This document shows, piece by piece, positions 7,801 to 10,866 of a stretch of 10,866 nucleotides of DNA. The position numbers were made by a program, and so were the translations under genes. The notes under the pieces were generated by a model that did no database searches, was not told the origin of the DNA, and saw only the letters and a list, made by a program, of their open reading frames with translations. Each line of letters begins with the position of its first letter. Position 1 is the first letter of the stretch. This stretch comes from Planctomycetota bacterium (GTDB taxonomy: Bacteria; Planctomycetota; Planctomycetia; Planctomycetales; Planctomycetaceae): the NCBI GenBank assembly GCA_023417655.1, contig JAEZFD010000025.1, forward strand, positions 1-10,866. Reading direction: 5' to 3'.

Positions 7801-8459
7801 TCGTGAAGCCAGATGGCATTGCTGGCCGCGCCGTGCTGTGGATTGATGTACCCTGGTGTCAGAAGAATGAGTCCTGCGAAGAACATGGCCCCAAGAACCA
7901 TAAACCCAGGTACACGAATCCTGCCGAGATCGCAGCCATTCGATCATTCCTACAAGAACTCGCTGCTGACAGCAGCTCCGTCGGTAAAGATGCGAACCTG
8001 TCCCTCGTTGCCCTATCCCCATACAGCCAACAGGTCCGCCAACTCAATGGAGACCTTACAAACAGCTTGCGGCTTCCCGATGGTGTCACCTTGACCTCAA
8101 GCCTTCGCTCGATGGGGGATAACGGGACTGGCGAAAAAGCACGGTTGGCACACACAGTTGATTCTTTCCAGGGAAACGAAGCAGATATTGTTGTCGTCAG
8201 CCTGGTTAGAAACAATGCGTTTTTGCCCGAAGAAGGCCTCGGGTTCCTTGACGAAGCTGCTCGTATCAACGTGCTGCTTTCGAGGGCCGAACAATTGCTG
8301 GTTCTCGTAGGTAGTTGGGAGTTCTTCAATCATCAGCTGTCGACGGTGCAGCTTGACGATACTCACCATACACTGTGGCACTGGAAGCGAGTCCTGACGA
8401 CGCTGCAAGACTATTTTGATCGTGGGGTCGGGATTCGACTGCCGGGCAGATGGAATTGA
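4818..8459 (+). CDS. mkoA: MkoA: kinase-like domain fused to SF1 (UPF1-like) helicase, type I Mokosh defence
   Basis: A 1213-residue fusion. Residues about 10-295 have a Ser/Thr protein kinase fold: Lys41 (FLVKLWPY), the helix-C Glu61, APE-like PPEL (198-201) and DWYALG (214-219) are present. However, HRD is HRN (153-155), the loop Lys and Asn are Val157 and Thr160, and DFG is GFE (176-178), so the catalytic aspartates are gone. Residues about 300-640 are an uncharacterised linker. From about 640 it is a superfamily 1 helicase of the COG1112/UPF1/DNA2 type: Walker A GPPGTGKTT (671-679), motif Ia ITAQAHGAVDVL, Walker B-like IVEESGKA (Glu832-Glu833), motif III GDHKQLPP (856-863), HQYRMHPSI (955-963), motif V TVDSFQGNEADIVVVS (from 1113) and motif VI NVLLSRAE (1151-1158). 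Kinase-helicase fusion followed at once by a PLD gene is the published type I Mokosh anti-phage arrangement. The helicase should be an active ATPase; its nucleic-acid target and the trigger are not deducible here. Confidence 0.9.
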   Translation: MSADKTVLSGKYRLLGKTFSVAGPVRCCVGIDEFETAFLVKLWPYSTDEPDSLLRALWDSELRTLYRVSSSPGAEETILIIRDARLDRENKAFVMILESSGASAYDTLKGLLARRSTIPWLSNRDAAARRDMWSGLERLAKGLRLLHQQYVLHRNLVPETIFVDGSLGTSSLRLGGFEWSLRLGVPQSETPPVGWATPPELCGTSQHGYRPETDWYALGMLAARCFLNLEDIPASDPKLLHAQVYAQVERATSQLSDFERRFILRLIAPDSRDRVSHSSDICSGITDILELLDSGGDSRNAASALVLVIDPKSNDALVSHCQDAGFSPNPDDATESFNPQDQIQTASLASFIQKDLRNAQLYAIPNSEVRLLVGNNLVLRIAKFQDYDDQGEQRASWDLAFCFGVAELRRNAGGAACKVLPEGIVAIRTRRQLGKDRNIRQQSQSWEPFLPVIDRTQQLRASLNRFHEFIRCTNQLELLIRDAEIFGYQLIKYRVDDDGLEHATIRESARPRAPFRFFKIEGGLLEFLHREIETAKPFCRTVVLTQNNEDGMYIPGIEQAECWKVYSFAGNEVELIRGPGAQKYGKPPDIGSIRGFGMFGQVALIRRRKKAIDRLEGHSYLLRSLSAPGQVYMDTGETTLPVALDLDEVDEVKQTVMKDILRVRPIYALQGPPGTGKTTLVAHLVRQILEDDPVAQILITAQAHGAVDVLRTKVRNEAFHDISERDQPLAVRLGQHDSADDEGSVESVCVRVLTEAVRAMQETSVRLPLQDEWLVECEKMLQDLRSAGHETAAPDFVELVRRGANLTYCTTSAGDLEELAERAQSFDWSIVEESGKAHGFDLALPLQAGHRWLLIGDHKQLPPYRIRDYRDGIANLDEAVAALKRLPGRSASLIDANWMRGWDDSTPEERDEFKDYARRWIEVFERAFQSCRKAPGVERMTSSESPGAAAGMLSHQYRMHPSIGHLISEAYYENKLVHKTQSATGEPLPKITHPFVKPDGIAGRAVLWIDVPWCQKNESCEEHGPKNHKPRYTNPAEIAAIRSFLQELAADSSSVGKDANLSLVALSPYSQQVRQLNGDLTNSLRLPDGVTLTSSLRSMGDNGTGEKARLAHTVDSFQGNEADIVVVSLVRNNAFLPEEGLGFLDEAARINVLLSRAEQLLVLVGSWEFFNHQLSTVQLDDTHHTLWHWKRVLTTLQDYFDRGVGIRLPGRWN

Positions 8460-8461
8460 GG
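8458..8461 (+). promoter_or_regulatory. Ribosome binding site of mkoB overlapping the mkoA stop
   Basis: GAGG (8458-8461) overlaps the TGA stop of the upstream gene (8457-8459) and lies six bases before the ATG at 8468. This decides the mkoB start and points to coupled translation of the two proteins. Confidence 0.7.
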
Positions 8462-8467
8462 TAAATC

Positions 8468-10255
8468 ATGATCGTTCTTGTTCCAATAAGTCGGTTCCGT
8501 GTTACCTACGATGTCGCGTTGGGACGGCCCTATTCGCGCTTTGAATACCTGGTGCTGAAAGCGGTCGCGGGCGGTGCAACCAATGTCGACCAGTTGGAGA
8601 GCATTTTTGGCGTACACCGTCGACTACTGGTCGAGTCGCTCGTCACGTTGACGCAGGCAGGCTGGATTGCCATTGGTTCCTCAAGCGACAGTGCCTTTCT
8701 GCTGACGTTGGAAGGAAATGAAGCCGTAAAAGGTGATGAATCGCCAAGATCGCGCGTGGTTGAGAACCGTGCCGTACCAGTAATCCTGGAGCGGTTGACG
8801 GGTGCATGTATTGCGAATGATGCCTTTCGCTATTGGTCGAATCGTGAGATCGCAGAGCGAAATGCAAAAGCAGTGAAACTTCGAAGTCGCATCGGCAAGA
8901 ACTATTTGGATGATGCGGAGGTCGTCGACCTGCTTCCACGCAGACTGGGGGAATGGATTCACTGGGTTGGGCCGATCGACCAGGACAGCAAGTTGAACCA
9001 TTGGCTGCCTCTGAGTATCGATCTGACGAGCAACAAAATTGTGGGGTTGCCAGATGAGTGGCAGCACCGATTGACCGACATTGTATTAGAAGAGGCTAGG
9101 CGACTAAGTCCGACACTGGATGCCTTGGGGCGGAAGGCAACCCTGGAACATGCTGAGAGGCCACTGCCCCGCGAAGACGCCGACCTGCCCAAGGTTCCAG
9201 ACGGCGTCTTCGACACGACCCTTGCCGACGAGGACTTTCTGTATACGCAGAAGGAACACATCGAGTTGTTGCGTACCGCTCTTGGCGAGGCAAAGACGTC
9301 GCTACTCGTCATGTCGGCGTTTTTGAACCAGCAAAGCGTGCAGCAATTGATGGGCGACTTACTGGGAGCGCTCCAACGTGGCGTCAACATTGATCTGATG
9401 TGGGGCTACGCCACGAACTTGGATGACGCACGTCAGGATGCCGCGAAGTGGCTGCGTGATCTCGCTTCAAGTACCAAAAGCAGCGGTCTAAGGGGGGGCT
9501 TGCGACTAAACGAAGTAGGGTCACAATCGCACGCCAAGCTACTCGTGTGGGATGGGGAGCAGGGGTTCGAGACGTGCCTTGGATCGTTCAATTGGTTGTC
9601 TAGCATCGCCGGAGATGATGCGGCTGGCGCAGACAGCATCAGGAATCTGTCTGTCCGTATTTCCGAACGATCCATCGTTTCGAGGATCTGTCGACGAGCA
9701 GCGGTGCTGTTGGATGCAGTACGATCCGACGCGACATCCAGTACTGGTGATAGATGGCGTCAGGTTGCTACCGAGCTCGAGGCCAGCACGACGTCGCGTG
9801 AGAGTGGTAAGACGAGCGTGCCCAATGCCAAAGTGTCGATAATCGCCGACAGAGATCACGAGTACTTGCTGCGTCGTGAACTAATCGCGTCGCGGTCGCG
9901 CTTGATCGTCGCGTCACATAAACTCGGGCCTATCGCTGAGACGCGATTGATGTCGGCTCTTGACCGAGAACGAGATCCTAACTTTGTCCTGACGGTGTTG
10001 TACGGTGAAGCGACGATTGACTCTGATGCTGTCGGTCGTTTTGTCGAGGTGGTGACCAAGGCAGGTGGTGTTGTCAAAGCAGTACCGCGGTTGCATGCAA
10101 AGATTCTGATCAGCGACGACGCGTTATGCGTGTCGAGTTACAATTTTCTTTCGGCCGACCCGTATAGCACCGCGTCGGAATCACGTGAGCTTGGAATCAA
10201 GATCGTCGGATCGGATCCCGTCGATTCGGTCGTCCAAAGATTAAAGATGTTCTGA
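8468..10255 (+). CDS. mkoB: MkoB: phospholipase-D-family protein, predicted nuclease of type I Mokosh defence
   Basis: A 595-residue protein with two complete HKD active-site motifs of the phospholipase D superfamily: HAKLLVWD (His355, Lys357, Asp362), followed by GSFNW, and HAKILISD (His543, Lys545, Asp550), followed by SSYNF. Paired HKD halves form one active site, and such proteins in defence systems usually act as nucleases, so this is the probable effector. Residues about 20-85 (FEYLVLKAV...LESIFGVHRRLLVESLVTLTQAGWIAI) resemble a winged helix-turn-helix, suggesting nucleic-acid or partner binding. Residues about 100-240 are unassigned. No signal peptide or membrane segment is seen, so it should act in the cytoplasm. 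It is separated by eight bases from mkoA and must be co-transcribed. Its last 15 bases overlap the convergent recombinase gene. DISARM also carries a PLD protein, but its helicase partner is of a different type. Confidence 0.9.
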   Translation: MIVLVPISRFRVTYDVALGRPYSRFEYLVLKAVAGGATNVDQLESIFGVHRRLLVESLVTLTQAGWIAIGSSSDSAFLLTLEGNEAVKGDESPRSRVVENRAVPVILERLTGACIANDAFRYWSNREIAERNAKAVKLRSRIGKNYLDDAEVVDLLPRRLGEWIHWVGPIDQDSKLNHWLPLSIDLTSNKIVGLPDEWQHRLTDIVLEEARRLSPTLDALGRKATLEHAERPLPREDADLPKVPDGVFDTTLADEDFLYTQKEHIELLRTALGEAKTSLLVMSAFLNQQSVQQLMGDLLGALQRGVNIDLMWGYATNLDDARQDAAKWLRDLASSTKSSGLRGGLRLNEVGSQSHAKLLVWDGEQGFETCLGSFNWLSSIAGDDAAGADSIRNLSVRISERSIVSRICRRAAVLLDAVRSDATSSTGDRWRQVATELEASTTSRESGKTSVPNAKVSIIADRDHEYLLRRELIASRSRLIVASHKLGPIAETRLMSALDRERDPNFVLTVLYGEATIDSDAVGRFVEVVTKAGGVVKAVPRLHAKILISDDALCVSSYNFLSADPYSTASESRELGIKIVGSDPVDSVVQRLKMF

Positions 10256-10866
10256 GTTAGTGAAAGGCATTTCGCAGCAAACTCCAGTGAGCCCCAGTTC
10301 TCTCATTCGTTTTGTGACTGATTCACAAATTGGCCTGAGCGATCGGTTCACGGCTCTCTGATATTGCTGGCGGAGTTCGTTGATGTGGGTGTAGGTGACG
10401 ATTGCGGATTTGCCGGGGGACTGGCCCATCAGGTAGCGGCGGTAGAAAAGTGGGACGCCGGCATTTTCCAGGGAGGTACTGAATAGGTGCCGGAAGTCTT
10501 TCAGCGTCGCCTTCTTCGGCCAGTTCAGTTGTTTCGTTAGCCTCAGGAACTCTCCCTGGACGTGGTCATACTCCATACCTCCGGCGTCCTGCACAATCTG
10601 GCGCTGAATCCGATCATTGAACGCAGAATCTCCCTTGCGGTTCTTTCGAATCCTGAGCTGATATTCCGCGATCAATTCTTCAAATGAATATCTTCCCAGT
10701 AGAGGAATCTCCTTGCACTCCCAGACAGCCCGCCTCGGAAAGAGCAAGGGAGAGACCGGGGAATGGTCCGAGTCCTGCAGAAGCTGCGGTAACGGATCGA
10801 TCAGCGGGAGACGTTTGTCACAAAGCCCTTTCGTGTCATAGCCAATCTCCGGGTGACCCAGCACGT
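10241..10866 (-). CDS. Tyrosine recombinase (integrase), C-terminal part, cut by the window edge
   Basis: 208 codons are visible; the frame is open through the right edge, so the start, the N-terminal domains and the first catalytic Arg box are outside. What remains is the catalytic domain: LKDFRHLFSTSLENAG carries the second catalytic Arg (at about 10492-10490) with Lys in the place of the usual His of H-x-x-R; LMGQSPGKS has Gln where the box III His is usual; and VTYTHIN supplies the nucleophile Tyr. It differs in sequence from the integrase at 3029-4408, so it is a separate element's enzyme, not a duplicate. The stop TAA lies inside the end of mkoB, so the two genes converge with a 15-base overlap. 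The tail after RMRELGLTG (about 14 residues, CC-EMPFTNSEHL) may be acquired sequence. I cannot tell whether the gene is complete or active. Confidence 0.85.
   Translation of the reverse strand, partial: VLGHPEIGYDTKGLCDKRLPLIDPLPQLLQDSDHSPVSPLLFPRRAVWECKEIPLLGRYSFEELIAEYQLRIRKNRKGDSAFNDRIQRQIVQDAGGMEYDHVQGEFLRLTKQLNWPKKATLKDFRHLFSTSLENAGVPLFYRRYLMGQSPGKSAIVTYTHINELRQQYQRAVNRSLRPICESVTKRMRELGLTGVCCEMPFTNSEHL

Noticed and set aside
4818..10255. DISARM as the identity of the helicase-PLD pair
   Set aside because: DISARM's DrmA is a different helicase with a DUF1998 partner and a methylase; none is here, and the kinase-helicase fusion fits Mokosh.
4409..10260. Direct repeats as att sites bounding the Mokosh segment
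   Set aside because: By eye I found no convincing repeat pair; only short matches such as TATACCCC near 212 and 4412, which are too short to count.

Overview
The window looks like a piece of a defence/integration island from a bacterial chromosome, most likely a planctomycete. That assignment is an inference from the style of the tyrosine recombinases (a 'LRHLFATTLQDANVDPLI' type and a 'DFRHLFSTSLENAG' type), the moderately high GC and the sparse Shine-Dalgarno signals. No universal marker gene is present to confirm it.

Layout from left to right. Bases 1-150 hold the end of a CRISPR-like array: two identical 36-base repeats and one internally deleted copy, at an exact 65-base period, with two unrelated 29-base spacers. 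A strong intrinsic terminator (200-243, minus strand) then closes a 728-residue large serine recombinase gene (2443 to 257, minus strand) that ends in a duplicated helix-turn-helix module. A 585-base gap follows, containing a perfect 17-base inverted repeat (2660-2701). It leads to a tyrosine recombinase reading rightward (3029-4408) that is split by one in-frame TAG, with a likely terminator behind it (4461-4506).

The centrepiece is a two-gene operon, 4818-10255. The first gene encodes a 1213-residue fusion of a degenerate Ser/Thr-kinase-like domain and a superfamily 1 (COG1112/UPF1-like) helicase. The second, eight bases downstream, encodes a 595-residue phospholipase-D-family protein with two intact HKD motifs and an N-terminal winged-helix-like region. 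This pairing is the architecture of type I Mokosh anti-phage defence (MkoA + MkoB). The system is therefore a described one. The unusual point is that this MkoA kinase domain lacks the HRD and DFG aspartates, so it reads as a pseudokinase.

The right end holds the 3' part of a second, different tyrosine recombinase on the minus strand (10241 to beyond the window). Its last codons overlap the end of mkoB by 15 bases, tail to tail. Three recombinase genes of two chemistries, a CRISPR-like remnant and a Mokosh operon in under 11 kb indicate a site of repeated insertion where defence modules gather. No tRNA, rRNA or housekeeping gene was seen.
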